Shown here: piece by piece, positions 1-9,717 of the stretch
Numbering within the stretch: position 1 is the first letter of the stretch
Layout: every line of letters starts with the position of its first letter
The notes under the pieces: model-generated
Told to the model about the DNA's origin: nothing
Database searches by the model: none
The model's input: only the letters and a program-made list of their open reading frames with translations
Assembly: GCF_001742185.1 (NCBI RefSeq)
Contig: NZ_CP015750.1
Location: 3,472,001 to 3,536,000, forward strand
DNA length: 64,000 bases
Source: Pectobacterium wasabiae CFBP 3304
GTDB taxonomy: Bacteria > Pseudomonadota > Gammaproteobacteria > Enterobacterales > Enterobacteriaceae
Reading direction: 5' to 3'
Made by a program: the position numbers and the translations under genes

Positions 1-774
1 CAACGTGGAGTAAGCTGGTCGATGAGCGGGAGTAGGGTATTGTTCTGTAGAAATTGACGTCAACTCTGGTTCCTTGTTGAATATCGATTCACGCACTGCT
101 GTAAAAAAAATCGCCTGTGCAAATTCATACCAACTCACCTCTTTATCGCCGCTGTAGTGATAGATCCCCCCTGCTGCGTTCCGCTGCAATAAGGCAATAA
201 TTGCCTGCGCTAGATCGCCTGCATAAGTAGGGCAACCTCGTTGATCACCTACAATGCTTAACGTATTCCGTTCTTTCCCAAGCCGTAGCATAGTTTTAAC
301 AAAATTGTTGCCATATTCACTAAATACCCAAGCGGTGCGAACAATTATTGCTTCTGACGAGGTTTTTATTACTGCCTGTTCACCAGCAAGTTTAGTTTTA
401 CCATAAACACTTAGTGGATTTGTCACACTGTCTTCAGCGTAAGGCTCTGTTGCGTCACCATCAAAGACATAGTCGGTGGACACATGGACTAGCTGGATAT
501 CTAGTTTGCTGGCGACAATCGCTAAATTTTTCGGGCCTGTAACGTTAATTTTTTCTGCTATTTTAGGCTCTGATTCTGCCTTATCTACAGATGTATAAGC
601 TGCGGCATTAACGATAGCATTCGGTTGGAAATCTTTTACTACTTCTTCAACGCGTTCTAAATTCGTAATATCGAGTTCATTAGAATCGGTTGCTAAAATG
701 TTCCAGTTTGCGGGGAAGCGATCCTGGAAACAGCGCCCCAATTGGCCGTTTGCGCCTGTCAGTAATATTCTCAT
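1..774 (-). CDS. rfbD: dTDP-4-dehydrorhamnose reductase RfbD (3' end outside window)
   Basis: The minus frame is open from an ATG at 774 to base 1 and gives 258 residues without a stop; the last few tens of residues lie beyond the window. The N-terminus MRILLTGANGQLG carries the NAD(P)-binding GxxGxxG turn. Further on are the STDYVFDG motif, the YGKTK catalytic Tyr-x-x-x-Lys and the end-of-protein HRPAYSTL block typical of RmlD. It catalyses the last step of dTDP-L-rhamnose synthesis for O-antigen or exopolysaccharide. Its ATG overlaps the rfbC stop by 4 bases (ATGA), which implies translational coupling. Confidence 0.95.
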   Translation of the reverse strand, partial: MRILLTGANGQLGRCFQDRFPANWNILATDSNELDITNLERVEEVVKDFQPNAIVNAAAYTSVDKAESEPKIAEKINVTGPKNLAIVASKLDIQLVHVSTDYVFDGDATEPYAEDSVTNPLSVYGKTKLAGEQAVIKTSSEAIIVRTAWVFSEYGNNFVKTMLRLGKERNTLSIVGDQRGCPTYAGDLAQAIIALLQRNAAGGIYHYSGDKEVSWYEFAQAIFFTAVRESIFNKEPELTSISTEQYPTPAHRPAYSTL

Positions 775-1307
775 TTCGTGAGATCCTTGAATAACTTCCC
801 TAATTTATCTTTCTCAGATAGCAACGGATGAGATATTGGCCATTCAATACCAAGATCGGGATCGTTCCATAACAGGCAACCCTCATCGCTGGGGTCATAA
901 TAATCTGTACATTTGTATTCAAAATCTGCGATATCAGAGAGTACAACAAATCCATGTGCCAGCCCCGGCGGCAGCCAAAACTGCGCTTTGTTTTCTTCCG
1001 ATAGTATCAGGCCATGCCATTTCCCGTAGGTAGGGGAATCCTGACGAATATCTACGGCAACATCAAACACCTCGCCGCGTACAACACGGACGAGTTTGCC
1101 TTGTGGATTTGTTTTTTGGAAATGTAGACCTCGTAAGACGCCTTTACTTGAGCGAGAATGATTATCTTGAACAAAGTCCAAATCGATATCCAGCATCTCC
1201 TGATAGCGTTTCTTTTCAAACGTCTCCAGAAAAAAGCCTCTTGCATCACCGAATACTTTTGGCTGAACGATTTTTGCGCCGTGAATAGCAGTATCAATGA
1301 TTTGCAT
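771..1307 (-). CDS. rfbC: dTDP-4-dehydrorhamnose 3,5-epimerase RfbC
   Basis: The 178-residue protein is the usual RmlC length and a cupin-fold enzyme. It shows the GVLRGLHFQ segment with the catalytic His, then KLVRVVRGEVFDVAVDIR and the FWLPPGLAHGF block. It epimerises dTDP-4-keto-6-deoxyglucose at C3 and C5 to the L-lyxo sugar that RfbD reduces. It begins 1 base after the rfbA stop and overlaps rfbD by 4 bases, so the three genes form one tight operon. rfbB (the 4,6-dehydratase) is not seen here; it may lie beyond the left edge or be supplied by an rffG paralogue (inference). Confidence 0.96.
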   Translation of the reverse strand: MQIIDTAIHGAKIVQPKVFGDARGFFLETFEKKRYQEMLDIDLDFVQDNHSRSSKGVLRGLHFQKTNPQGKLVRVVRGEVFDVAVDIRQDSPTYGKWHGLILSEENKAQFWLPPGLAHGFVVLSDIADFEYKCTDYYDPSDEGCLLWNDPDLGIEWPISHPLLSEKDKLGKLFKDLTK

Positions 1308-1308
1308 G

Positions 1309-2178
1309 TTATTTCTCTGCGATGAGTTGGGTCAAATATTGTCCATAGGACGTTTTGAACATCACTTTAGCTTGTTCGGCAACTTGCTGGCGGGAAAGCC
1401 AGCCTTTGCGAAGTGCGATCTCTTCTAGGCAAGCAACCTTCAGCCCCTGACGCTTTTCGATCGTATGAATAAATTGCGACGCTTCAATTAGACTATCGTG
1501 GGTGCCAGTGTCCAGCCAGGCGAAGCCTCTCCCTAGTAGCTCAACTTCCAGTGTGCCTTGTTCAAGATACATTTGGTTCAGTGTGGTAATTTCTAATTCG
1601 CCACGGTGTGATGGTTTTACCTGTTTTGCCATCTCCACGACATTTTTATCATAAAAGTAGAGTCCGGTGACGGCCCAGTTTGATTTCGGTTCGGTAGGTT
1701 TCTCTTCAATAGATAATGCTCTGAAATCCCGATCAAATTCGACAACACCAAAACGCTCAGGGTCAGTGACCTGATAACCGAAGATCGTTGCCCCTTCTTC
1801 TTTTGCCGCCACGGCTTCGAGTTTCTTACCAAAACTTTGTCCGAAATAAATATTATCACCGAGTACTAGCGCACAGCGTTCCCCATTAATGAATTCTTCA
1901 CCGATGATAAAAGCTTGAGCGAGCCCATCAGGGCTGGGTTGGACCTCGTAGCTAAGTTCAATGCCGAAACGACTGCCATCGCCTAAAAGGCGTTTAAATG
2001 CTGGCATATCCTCGGGGGTGGTGATTATCAGTATTTCACGAATACCCGCGAGCATAAGAACTGAAATAGGATAATAAACCATCGGTTTGTCATAAATCGG
2101 CAGTAGCTGTTTAGAAACGCCACGAGTAATCGGATATAACCGAGTACCACTTCCACCTGCCAGCACGATCCCTTTCAT
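1309..2178 (-). CDS. rfbA: Glucose-1-phosphate thymidylyltransferase RfbA
   Basis: This 289-residue nucleotidyltransferase makes dTDP-glucose, the first step of the rhamnose pathway. [18 protein letters not shown] is the GGSGTRL nucleotide-binding loop, followed by [12 protein letters not shown] and LGDNIYFG. An upstream GTG-type extension to 2214 is possible, but the ATG at 2178 is preceded by GGAG at suitable spacing and matches the family N-terminus, so I use it. It is the first gene of the minus-strand rfbA-rfbC-rfbD operon; its promoter must lie in the divergent region shared with galF. Confidence 0.95.
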   Translation of the reverse strand: MKGIVLAGGSGTRLYPITRGVSKQLLPIYDKPMVYYPISVLMLAGIREILIITTPEDMPAFKRLLGDGSRFGIELSYEVQPSPDGLAQAFIIGEEFINGERCALVLGDNIYFGQSFGKKLEAVAAKEEGATIFGYQVTDPERFGVVEFDRDFRALSIEEKPTEPKSNWAVTGLYFYDKNVVEMAKQVKPSHRGELEITTLNQMYLEQGTLEVELLGRGFAWLDTGTHDSLIEASQFIHTIEKRQGLKVACLEEIALRKGWLSRQQVAEQAKVMFKTSYGQYLTQLIAEK

Positions 2179-2414
2179 CAATAACTCCGCTTTTTCATTA
2201 GAAATTGTCTTCAAGTAGTCGTTCTAGTATATCACTCTACTCTGACAGAATTTCCTGATGAATCAGAAAAAGTCGATACCTGAGATCGCTTTAGCACTCA
2301 TTAGGTGTAATCTTAGTGTCATGTGTAGCGTTGTAGCAGTAGGCTACCGAAATAAAAGTGATCGGTCAGATCAAGACTGTTATATAAAACCATCAGATTG
2401 AAGAGAGTCAATCC
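2179..2414. promoter_or_regulatory. Divergent rfbA/galF control region
   Basis: This AT-rich gap carries the promoters of both rfbA (minus) and galF (plus). An imperfect hairpin with 5-base arms GTAGC/GCTAC lies at 2325-2347. It contains the 11-mer TAGCAGTAGGC, which recurs at 39514-39524 in another local inverted repeat. I could not recognise a convincing JUMPstart/ops element. Confidence 0.5.
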
Positions 2415-3311
2415 ATGACATCATTGAAAGCGATTATCCCCGTAGCAGGCTTGGGGATGAATTTGTTACCGGTGACCAAGGCCATTCCGAAAGAAATGCT
2501 ACCGCTGGTCGACCGCCCTGTGATTGAGAAGATCGTCAACGAGTGTGTGAGGGCGGGGATTAAAGAAATTGTTCTGGTGACGCATGCGTCAAAAAACGCG
2601 ATCGAAAACCATTTTGATACCTCCTTTGAGCTTGAATCTTTATTGGAAGAACGTGCAAAGCGACAACTGCTGGCAGAAGTTCAGGCTATCTGTCCGAAAG
2701 GCGTGACGATCATGAACGTCCGCCAAGGAGAAACGCTAGGGCTAGGGCATGCGGTCTCCTGTGCTCGTCCAATCGTAGGCGATAATCCGTTTGTGGTGGT
2801 ATTACCTGATGTCGTGCTGGATGAAAGCACGTCTGATCAGACGCAGGAAAACCTCGCGCTGCTGATTTCCCGTTTTGAAGAAACAGGGCGCAGTCAGGTG
2901 TTGGTTAAACATCGACCTTATGAGGTGTTGCCTGAGTATTCTGTTGTTGATTGTGAAAAGCCGTTGGTGAATCCGGGCGATGCGGCCGCGATTACTTCAA
3001 TGATTGAAAAACCCGAGGCACCTTCCGAAACGGGATCCGACCTTTCTGCTGTAGGCCGCTATGTATTAACTGCCGATGCCTGGGCACTGCTGGATAAAGC
3101 GGTACCCGGTGCATGGGGACGCATTCAGTTAACGGATGTGATTGCCGATATGATTGCGACTCAGCAGGTTGATGCGGTGCAGATGTCGGGTAAGAACTTT
3201 AACTGCGGCCGTAAGTTGGGTTATGCGCAGGCATTTGTGTCTTATGGGTTACGCAATCCTGAATTTGGTGCCGAATTTAAAGAAAGTATTAAGGTGCTGC
3301 TGAAAAAGTAG
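2415..3311 (+). CDS. galF: GalF, UTP-glucose-1-phosphate uridylyltransferase-like subunit
   Basis: The 298-residue protein resembles GalU across its length but has GLGMNLLP at residues 12-19 where active GalU has GLGTRMLP. This loss of the Thr-Arg pair marks the poorly active GalF paralogue that modulates UDP-glucose supply at polysaccharide loci. Other family blocks are [30 protein letters not shown] and the [10 protein letters not shown] segment. The start at 2415 follows a GAAGAGAG ribosome site. galF is followed by an intrinsic terminator and then gnd on the same strand. Confidence 0.93.
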   Translation: MTSLKAIIPVAGLGMNLLPVTKAIPKEMLPLVDRPVIEKIVNECVRAGIKEIVLVTHASKNAIENHFDTSFELESLLEERAKRQLLAEVQAICPKGVTIMNVRQGETLGLGHAVSCARPIVGDNPFVVVLPDVVLDESTSDQTQENLALLISRFEETGRSQVLVKHRPYEVLPEYSVVDCEKPLVNPGDAAAITSMIEKPEAPSETGSDLSAVGRYVLTADAWALLDKAVPGAWGRIQLTDVIADMIATQQVDAVQMSGKNFNCGRKLGYAQAFVSYGLRNPEFGAEFKESIKVLLKK

Positions 3312-3335
3312 TATCGAGTGATAACTCGCTGTAAG

Positions 3336-3371
3336 CCGCAGATCGCTGAATCGTTCTGCGGTTTTTTCTTT
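3336..3371 (+). terminator. Intrinsic terminator after galF
   Basis: The stem CCGCAGA/TCTGCGG (3336-3342 with 3355-3361) is followed directly by six T residues. Confidence 0.88.
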
Positions 3372-3540
3372 TCCTCGCCATATGTTCATGTTGGCGGGAA
3401 TTTTGCTATCAAACCAATCACTACCCACCCAGGCAAAGCTGAGTTACCATGTTGACCTGTTTTTAAATTGCTTGCGAGGTCGCAACGCGAGACGTTGTCA
3501 CCGTTGCAGGCAGGTTATCCTTCAGACAGGAGTTGCTTTA

Positions 3541-4947
3541 ATGTCCAAACAGCAAATTGGCGTTGTCGGTATGGCGGTGATGGGGCGCAATCTGGCGCTG
3601 AACATTGAGAGCCGTGGCTATAGCGTTTCCATCTTTAACCGTTCTTCCGATAAAACCGATGAAGTTATCGCGGAAAATCCGGGCAAAAAACTGGTGCCTT
3701 CTTACACCGTTGAAGCGTTTGTTGAATCCCTGGAAAAACCCCGCCGTATTCTGCTGATGGTGAAGGCTGGTGAAGCAACCGATAAAACGATTGAATCGCT
3801 GAAACCTTACCTGGAAAAAGGCGATATTCTGATCGATGGCGGTAATACCTTCTATAAAGATACCATTCGCCGTAACCGCGAACTGTCCGCTGAAGGGTTT
3901 AACTTCATCGGGACAGGCGTATCCGGTGGAGAAGAGGGCGCGTTGAAAGGGCCTTCCATCATGCCGGGTGGTCAGAAAGAAGCTTATGAATTGGTTGCAC
4001 CGATTCTGGAACAGATTGCCGCACGTGCTGACGGCGAAGCCTGTGTGACCTACATTGGCGCGGATGGTGCCGGTCATTATGTCAAGATGGTGCATAATGG
4101 CATCGAATACGGCGACATGCAGCTTATTGCCGAAGCCTATGCTTTGCTCAAGCAGGCGCTGAATCTGGACAACGATGAGCTGGCAGCAACGTTCTCTGAG
4201 TGGAACAAAGGCGAGTTAAGCAGCTACCTGATTGAAATCACCGCCGATATCTTCAAGAAAAAAGATGAAGAAGGTAAATATCTGGTTGACGTGATTCTGG
4301 ATGAAGCGGCTAACAAAGGTACCGGTAAATGGACCAGCCAAAGCTCTCTGGATCTGGGCGAACCGTTGTCTCTGATCACGGAATCCGTTTTTGCCCGCTA
4401 CCTTTCTTCACTGAAAGATCAGCGTGTAGCTGCATCCAAAGTGCTGACTGGTCCAACGGCTCAGCCATTCGGTGGTGATAAAGCTGAGTTTGTTGAGAAA
4501 GTGCGCCGTGCGCTGTATCTGGGTAAAATCGTTTCTTATGCTCAGGGCTTCTCACAGTTGAAAGCGGCATCAGACGAGAACAGTTGGGATCTGAACTACG
4601 GTGAAATCGCCAAGATTTTCCGCGCGGGTTGCATCATTCGTGCGCAGTTCCTGCAAAAAATCACCGATGCGTACGATCAGAAAGCGGATATCGCTAACCT
4701 GTTGTTAGCGCCTTACTTCAAGAAAGTGGCGGACGAATACCAGCAGGCACTGCGTGACGTGGTCTCTTACGCTGTTCAGCAAGGCATTCCGACGCCAACG
4801 TTCTCTGCTGCGATCGCCTATTACGACAGCTACCGTTCCGCTGTGCTGCCTGCTAACCTGATCCAGGCTCAGCGCGACTATTTTGGCGCGCATACTTATA
4901 AGCGTACGGATAAAGAGGGTGTATTCCATACTGAATGGTTGGAATAA
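3541..4947 (+). CDS. gnd: 6-phosphogluconate dehydrogenase (decarboxylating)
   Basis: The 468-residue enzyme of the oxidative pentose phosphate pathway converts 6-phosphogluconate to ribulose-5-phosphate with NADP. The N-terminal [13 protein letters not shown]ossmann loop, [32 protein letters not shown] and the [16 protein letters not shown] block with the catalytic Lys are all present. The frame is open upstream to 3382, but the ATG at 3541 has an AGGAG site and matches the conserved enterobacterial start. In enterobacteria gnd usually flanks the O-antigen cluster opposite galF; here the two are adjacent and co-oriented. Confidence 0.97.
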   Translation: MSKQQIGVVGMAVMGRNLALNIESRGYSVSIFNRSSDKTDEVIAENPGKKLVPSYTVEAFVESLEKPRRILLMVKAGEATDKTIESLKPYLEKGDILIDGGNTFYKDTIRRNRELSAEGFNFIGTGVSGGEEGALKGPSIMPGGQKEAYELVAPILEQIAARADGEACVTYIGADGAGHYVKMVHNGIEYGDMQLIAEAYALLKQALNLDNDELAATFSEWNKGELSSYLIEITADIFKKKDEEGKYLVDVILDEAANKGTGKWTSQSSLDLGEPLSLITESVFARYLSSLKDQRVAASKVLTGPTAQPFGGDKAEFVEKVRRALYLGKIVSYAQGFSQLKAASDENSWDLNYGEIAKIFRAGCIIRAQFLQKITDAYDQKADIANLLLAPYFKKVADEYQQALRDVVSYAVQQGIPTPTFSAAIAYYDSYRSAVLPANLIQAQRDYFGAHTYKRTDKEGVFHTEWLE

Positions 4948-4984
4948 TCGTTTCTTATGCCTAAATAATGTAATTGTTTAATAA

Positions 4985-5016
4985 AACGTCAGATTAGGAA
5001 ATATCTGGCGTTTTTT
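4985..5016 (+). terminator. Intrinsic terminator after gnd
   Basis: The stem AACGTCAGAT/ATCTGGCGTT (4985-4994 with 5003-5012, one G-T pair) runs into a T6 tract. Confidence 0.9.
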
Positions 5017-5377
5017 ATACTATTGAATTAACACATTGATCTCATTGTGATATTTTCGATTTTTTTCCTGATGTACTGTAAGTTTTATTAAAGAAATCTG
5101 CTTTTTTACCGAGAACATTGCTGTTTATTACGCTGGGATCTTGCTATTTTTAACTGTGTTGCAAAAATTGAGTTATAGTTTTGTGTCCTGATCTTGCTTA
5201 TCAGGGGTAGTTTTATCGCCATTGAACTGTAACGCATTACTGGGAGGATCCCGGTAACGGTCATGCATAAGGCAAAATGAATGTGTTTGCTATGCTGCTG
5301 GCTGGAATGAAGGACGGGGTATGGCTTTTTTGGCGGTACTCCACCCTGAAGTACTTCATGTTAAAAAGGAAATCGTA
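5017..5377 (+). promoter_or_regulatory. Upstream region of the yjbEFGH operon
   Basis: This 360-base AT-rich leader holds no convincing gene. It has a hairpin CCTGAT/ATCAGG at 5187-5205 and a perfect 12-base palindrome TGAAGTACTTCA at 5347-5358, just upstream of the yjbE ribosome site. In Escherichia coli this operon is controlled by the Rcs phosphorelay; I could not identify a definite RcsB site. Confidence 0.45.
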
Positions 5378-5644
5378 ATGAAGAAAACGTTAATCACGCT
5401 GGCCGCTGTTCTGGCCATGTCGTCAAACGCGTTTGCTGTTGATGGCGTCTCTAGCGCAACGGCTGCGGGTACCACGACTACCAGCGCAAGCGTTGGTGTT
5501 GCTGCTGGTGCTGCGGGTGCCGGTGCTGCTGCGGGTACTACTGCTCTGATTGCAGTTGGTGTTGCTGCCGCTGTTGCTGTTGGCGTGGCTGTTGCTGTTG
5601 CTAGCAATGACAATGATAACACTGGCACGACATCAGGGACCTGA
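5378..5644 (+). CDS. yjbE: YjbE, small exported Ala-rich exopolysaccharide-operon protein
   Basis: The 88-residue protein has a signal peptide (MKKTLITLAAVLAMSSNAFA), then a low-complexity Ala/Val/Gly/Thr body and an acidic DNDND tail. This is the known character of YjbE, first protein of the yjbEFGH exopolysaccharide operon. The frame is open back to 5321, but the ATG at 5378 follows AAAGGAAA and starts exactly at the signal peptide. A UUCG-capped terminator-like hairpin follows, so yjbE is probably made in excess over yjbFGH. The biochemical role is unknown. Confidence 0.88.
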   Translation: MKKTLITLAAVLAMSSNAFAVDGVSSATAAGTTTTSASVGVAAGAAGAGAAAGTTALIAVGVAAAVAVGVAVAVASNDNDNTGTTSGT

Positions 5645-5659
5645 TGTTCCGCTAATTCC

Positions 5660-5688
5660 AAGGCCACTTCGGTGGCCTTTCTTTATTT
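5660..5688 (+). terminator. Attenuating terminator between yjbE and yjbF
   Basis: AAGGCCAC, loop TTCG, GTGGCCTT, then TCTTTATTT: a very stable tetraloop hairpin with a T-rich tail inside the operon. Partial readthrough would give high yjbE and lower yjbFGH. Confidence 0.85.
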
Positions 5689-5720
5689 CAGGCTACGCTG
5701 TTCAACGAGAATTTCATCGC

Positions 5721-6398
5721 ATGACAAGAATAAAACGAATAGCAGAAATGAAAGCGCTGATTGCCGCCCCTCTTTTATCTATTGTGCTCGTCGGCTGTTC
5801 CCAAAATGTGGATCAGGTAGGGAAAACGTTCAAACTGGCGTTTTTCGGCCAGGATGATACTCACGTAACGGCCAAACAGGTTGCCAGTACGCCCTATGCG
5901 TCTGCCTATCTGAAAGTGGGTAAAGCACCGCAGGCGTTTGTCGTGCTGGCTTTTGCTGAGCAGAATCAGTTGAAATGGATCGGGGCCGATAAAAATATGA
6001 TCGCGACCCAACATGGCCGTTTAGTGAAAACGCAGGGCTTTGGTGAAGACATTACCTATGTGGATAATCTGCAACAAGATCCCCTGACGTTAGGCCTATT
6101 GAAGACATCGACACCGATGACGTGGAAAAGCCGGGTTGAGTGGGCTCAGGTCTTCCGCGGTGGTTACGATACTACGTCCGTTTTCCAGGCCCGTGGCAAA
6201 GAGACGGTAAAAATTCTGGATACCCCTCGTGAGCTGCTGCGCTTTGATGAGCAGGTGACCGTCTCTGCCTTGAATGAGTCTTACACCAATAGCTACTGGC
6301 TTGATCCGACTAACGGAAGTGTGGTTCAGAGCCAACAGTATATGGGGCCGGGTATGGCACTGGTCACATTCAACGTATTAAAACCCTACGCACAATAA
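5721..6398 (+). CDS. yjbF: YjbF family outer-membrane lipoprotein (GfcB-like)
   Basis: This 225-residue protein has a lipoprotein signal with the lipobox LVGC near residue 26 (start at 5721; an internal ATG at 5748 gives a shorter signal). The body has the YjbF blocks PYASAYLKVGKAPQAFVVLAF and TQHGRLVKTQGFGEDI. It belongs to the YjbF/GfcB family needed for group-4-capsule-type or Yjb exopolysaccharide export. It sits 9 bases upstream of yjbG in the operon. No strong Shine-Dalgarno decides between the two starts. Confidence 0.85.
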   Translation: MTRIKRIAEMKALIAAPLLSIVLVGCSQNVDQVGKTFKLAFFGQDDTHVTAKQVASTPYASAYLKVGKAPQAFVVLAFAEQNQLKWIGADKNMIATQHGRLVKTQGFGEDITYVDNLQQDPLTLGLLKTSTPMTWKSRVEWAQVFRGGYDTTSVFQARGKETVKILDTPRELLRFDEQVTVSALNESYTNSYWLDPTNGSVVQSQQYMGPGMALVTFNVLKPYAQ

Positions 6399-6407
6399 GG
6401 GGCTGCA

Positions 6408-7190
6408 ATGTTGGCACTTAATCGTATCGCGACTTTGCTGCTGCTGGTTTCCAGCGTCGCGATGTCTGCACAATTGACGGTGAAATCGCCTCAAGAAACG
6501 ATCGCCGTTATTAAACAGGGCGACGGTACGCGTCTTGAAAAATTTTACGAACAAGTTTCCTGGCCGCAGAACATTAATTGGCAAACGGCATTGATTTCTG
6601 ATTTTGCGACGACGCAGAAAGTTCGGGCACAGGGCGATGCCTTGTTGCAAACGCTGGCAGAACTGGAAACACGCTGGCGTAACTCTGGTGATGGCGATTT
6701 AGCCATTTCCGCTTGGTTGCTGAGAAAGACGATTAGCCCGATTAATGTTGCGGGTCGCATCCGTACCGATCTGGATCCCGACCGCGTGCGCGTGTATATA
6801 GAAAATAATCGTCCTCTGGTGGGGGAATATGCACTGTATGTGGCTCCCCATGATGACAGGCTGTCTCTGATCGGTCTGGTGAATACTTCCTCCGATGTGG
6901 GAGAGCTGGAAACGTCGGGGAAAGTGGCGCTGCGTGCCGGATGGTCGGTTGAGAATTATCTCTCTGGGCGGCGGCTTTTAGCGGGAGCGGATAACAGTTA
7001 TGGCTATCTGATTGGGGGAAATGGCAAGTGGCGTAAAGTACCGCTGGCGCTGTGGAACCGACAGCATAGTGAACCCGCTGCGGGTGAAACGCTTTTTATC
7101 GGCTTTGATCCCTCAGCTTTACCTCAGGATATGTCATCACTCAACGATCAACTTGCTGACTACCTTGCTAACCGGATCCCATTCGAATGA
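6408..7190 (+). CDS. yjbG: YjbG family periplasmic polysaccharide protein (GfcC-like)
   Basis: The 260-residue protein has an N-terminal signal peptide (LLLLVSSVAMSAQ). It matches YjbG/GfcC, the capsule-biosynthesis GfcC family, periplasmic proteins of the exopolysaccharide export route. It starts 9 bases after yjbF and its TGA overlaps the yjbH ATG (ATGA), so it is translationally coupled to yjbH. The exact molecular function is not established. Confidence 0.86.
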   Translation: MLALNRIATLLLLVSSVAMSAQLTVKSPQETIAVIKQGDGTRLEKFYEQVSWPQNINWQTALISDFATTQKVRAQGDALLQTLAELETRWRNSGDGDLAISAWLLRKTISPINVAGRIRTDLDPDRVRVYIENNRPLVGEYALYVAPHDDRLSLIGLVNTSSDVGELETSGKVALRAGWSVENYLSGRRLLAGADNSYGYLIGGNGKWRKVPLALWNRQHSEPAAGETLFIGFDPSALPQDMSSLNDQLADYLANRIPFE

Positions 7191-9325
7191 CAAAGAACAG
7201 AAACGTTAAACTAGGCTGTCTGTCGTTAGCGATTGGCGGCATCCTGAGTGCGCAGGCGATGGCGGCTGAAACAGAAAATAGCCGTGCTGCGACGAACCCG
7301 AATTTGCGTTTTCAGCCTGCGGGCGTATCGCAGTATGACTTCGGTGGTGTGGGGTTGTTGCAAATGCCAACCGCGCGTATGGCGGAAGTGGGCGAATTTA
7401 GCCTGAACTACCGTGATAATGAGGAATATCGGCGCTATTCCATATCCCTCCAGCTCTTTGACTGGCTGGAAACGACGGTACGTTATACTGATACTCGTAC
7501 AGCACCGTATAGTTTCAGCACTGATTTTAGTGGTAATCAAACCCATAAAGATAAAGGTTTTGATGTAAAAGCAAGACTGTGGCAGGAAAGTTATTGGTTA
7601 CCGGATGTATCGTTGGGATTACGTGATATTGCAGGGACAGGATTATTTGATAGTGAATACCTGGTTGCCAGTAAACGTTTCGGCCCATTTGATTTCACTC
7701 TCGGTATGGGGTGGGGCAATATGGCTGAGAGCGGTAATATTAAGAACCCCGCTTGTTCATTAAAAGCTGGTTTCTGTCAGCGCAGTGAGGGCTATTCTGG
7801 TAAAGGCGGGCAATTTGAAGTTGGGAATTTTTTTCACGGCCCAGCTGCATTGTTTGGTGGGGTCGAATATCAGACTCCGTGGGATCCTCTTCGCCTGAAG
7901 CTTGAATATGATGGTAATGACTACAGTCGCGAATTTGCCGATCGTTACCGTATTGAAAAGATCAAACAAGACTCTCCTTTCAACATTGGTGCGGTCTACC
8001 GAGTGGGGGATGTGTTGGATACCACGCTATCGTGGCAGCGTGGCAATACCCTGATGTGGGGCTTCACCCTGCGCACCAACTTTGACAGTCTGAAGCCGAA
8101 CTATTTAGACGATGCACCGCCCGTTTATGCGCCAGTGCAGGATGGCAAGGGTACCAACTGGCAACTCGTTTCGAAAGAGCTGAATGATAAGGCCGGCTTT
8201 AAGGACGCTGATATTTACGCGGACCAAAAACAGGTTACCATTGTTGCCGATCAGACGAAATACCGTAACAGTGAAGAGGCAACGCAGCGTGCAGCCACGG
8301 TGTTGGCGAACCATGTACCGGGCAGTATTGATGAGTACCACTTCGTTCAGCGCAGCCAGCGTTTGCCTATTGCCAGTACGGAAGTGGATGCCAAAGCTTT
8401 CCATCAGGTTAAACAGGCTGCCACCCCGCTTGGTCAACCGGAACCAGAAACGCATCGCAAAGAGCCGGTATCCGACGTGCGTGGTCAGCGGGTTCTACTT
8501 GCGGAACCCGATCGTCTGACGTATTCATTAGATCCTGCATTGACGCAGTCTTTCGGTGGCCCTGAGTCCTTCTATATGTATCAGATCTCGTTGAAAGGTA
8601 ATGTGGACTATCGCCTGAGCGATCACTGGAGCATCGGGGGAACCGCGACGCTGAACTTGTTGGATAACTACGATAAGTTCAACTATAAAACACCGCCAGC
8701 GGATGGTGCAGCGCTGCCACGCGTCAGAACCTGGGTGCGTGAGTACGTCACTTCTTCCGATCTGTTGTTGACCAATCTGCAATTGACCCGCAGGGATAAT
8801 CCCGCTCAGGACTGGTATACTCAGGTTTACGGCGGCTATCTGGAAATGATGTACGCGGGTGTTGGGTCTGAGGTGCTGTATCGCCCATTTGGTAAAAGTT
8901 GGGCGCTGGGGATGGATGTGAACTATGTTAAACAGCGTGACTGGAACGACATCATGAGGATGACCGACTACGATGTGGTGACTGGCCATCTGACGGCGTA
9001 CTGGGAGCTTCCGTTTGTGGAAGGTGCGGTAGCGAAGGTCAGCGTGGGTCGTTATCTGGCTGGAGATAAAGGGGTGACGCTCGATCTGTCTCGCCGCTTT
9101 GACAGTGGTATTGTTGCGGGTGCTTTTGCCACTAAAACTAACGTCAGTGCGGCGGAATATGGTGAAGGCAGCTTTACCAAAGGCTTCTATGTCTCCATTC
9201 CGTTTGATCTACTGTTCACTGAACCAACGGTGAAACGTGGCACTGTCGGTTGGGTGCCGCTGACGCGTGACGGTGGGCAGCAACTGCAACGCCGTAACCC
9301 ACTGTATGACGTTACCGATCACTAA
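7187..9325 (+). CDS. yjbH: YjbH family outer-membrane beta-barrel (GfcD-like)
   Basis: The 712-residue protein has an N-terminal signal (ending near AQAMAAE). It opens with the family segment GVGLLQMPTARMAEVGEFSLNY and has many alternating aromatic beta-strand segments. YjbH/GfcD proteins are outer-membrane barrels thought to export or organise exopolysaccharide. The length is close to the usual ~700 residues. It is the last gene of the operon and is followed by a strong terminator. Confidence 0.88.
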   Translation: MTKNRNVKLGCLSLAIGGILSAQAMAAETENSRAATNPNLRFQPAGVSQYDFGGVGLLQMPTARMAEVGEFSLNYRDNEEYRRYSISLQLFDWLETTVRYTDTRTAPYSFSTDFSGNQTHKDKGFDVKARLWQESYWLPDVSLGLRDIAGTGLFDSEYLVASKRFGPFDFTLGMGWGNMAESGNIKNPACSLKAGFCQRSEGYSGKGGQFEVGNFFHGPAALFGGVEYQTPWDPLRLKLEYDGNDYSREFADRYRIEKIKQDSPFNIGAVYRVGDVLDTTLSWQRGNTLMWGFTLRTNFDSLKPNYLDDAPPVYAPVQDGKGTNWQLVSKELNDKAGFKDADIYADQKQVTIVADQTKYRNSEEATQRAATVLANHVPGSIDEYHFVQRSQRLPIASTEVDAKAFHQVKQAATPLGQPEPETHRKEPVSDVRGQRVLLAEPDRLTYSLDPALTQSFGGPESFYMYQISLKGNVDYRLSDHWSIGGTATLNLLDNYDKFNYKTPPADGAALPRVRTWVREYVTSSDLLLTNLQLTRRDNPAQDWYTQVYGGYLEMMYAGVGSEVLYRPFGKSWALGMDVNYVKQRDWNDIMRMTDYDVVTGHLTAYWELPFVEGAVAKVSVGRYLAGDKGVTLDLSRRFDSGIVAGAFATKTNVSAAEYGEGSFTKGFYVSIPFDLLFTEPTVKRGTVGWVPLTRDGGQQLQRRNPLYDVTDH

Positions 9326-9354
9326 TCGTTCCCCGTTCGTTTAGCGTTAAATCA

Positions 9355-9390
9355 AGCCCGTCATGGCCGAGTGCCACAGCGGGCTTTTTT
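9355..9390 (+). terminator. Intrinsic terminator after yjbH
   Basis: AGCCCG (9355-9360) pairs with CGGGCT (9380-9385), followed by T6. Confidence 0.85.
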
Positions 9391-9717
9391 GTGCGTCTTT
9401 ACTTTACAGGTCAGCATTGTCATTTGATAACCAGTGTGAACTATTTCATTTGGTCATTGTTTGTATCTTAATTATCTGATGTCGAGGGTTACGATTCAGG
9501 GAGGTGATTCCTAAGCCGCTTGTAATTTAGCGACTTAATAGTGGGTGTCACAACAGATTGGGTAATTTTTAATAAAAAGTGTTTCCTGTGAGTAATGATT
9601 GAAATATTTACGTCATGGAAGATTCATATCGCGAAACCTATTATCTCCTGCCGCAGTGGCGAAATAAAAACATAGCCATAGATTTTCATGATAGTACTGA
9701 CAGGAGTGTGCAACCCG

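Noticed and set aside
2179..2414. JUMPstart/ops element in the rfbA/galF region
   Set aside because: Neither strand contains a good GGCGGTAGCGT match; only a loosely similar hairpin was seen.
5356..5667. Antisense open frame opposite yjbE
   Set aside because: It is the mirror of the repetitive Ala/Thr/Val codons of yjbE and has no independent start signals.
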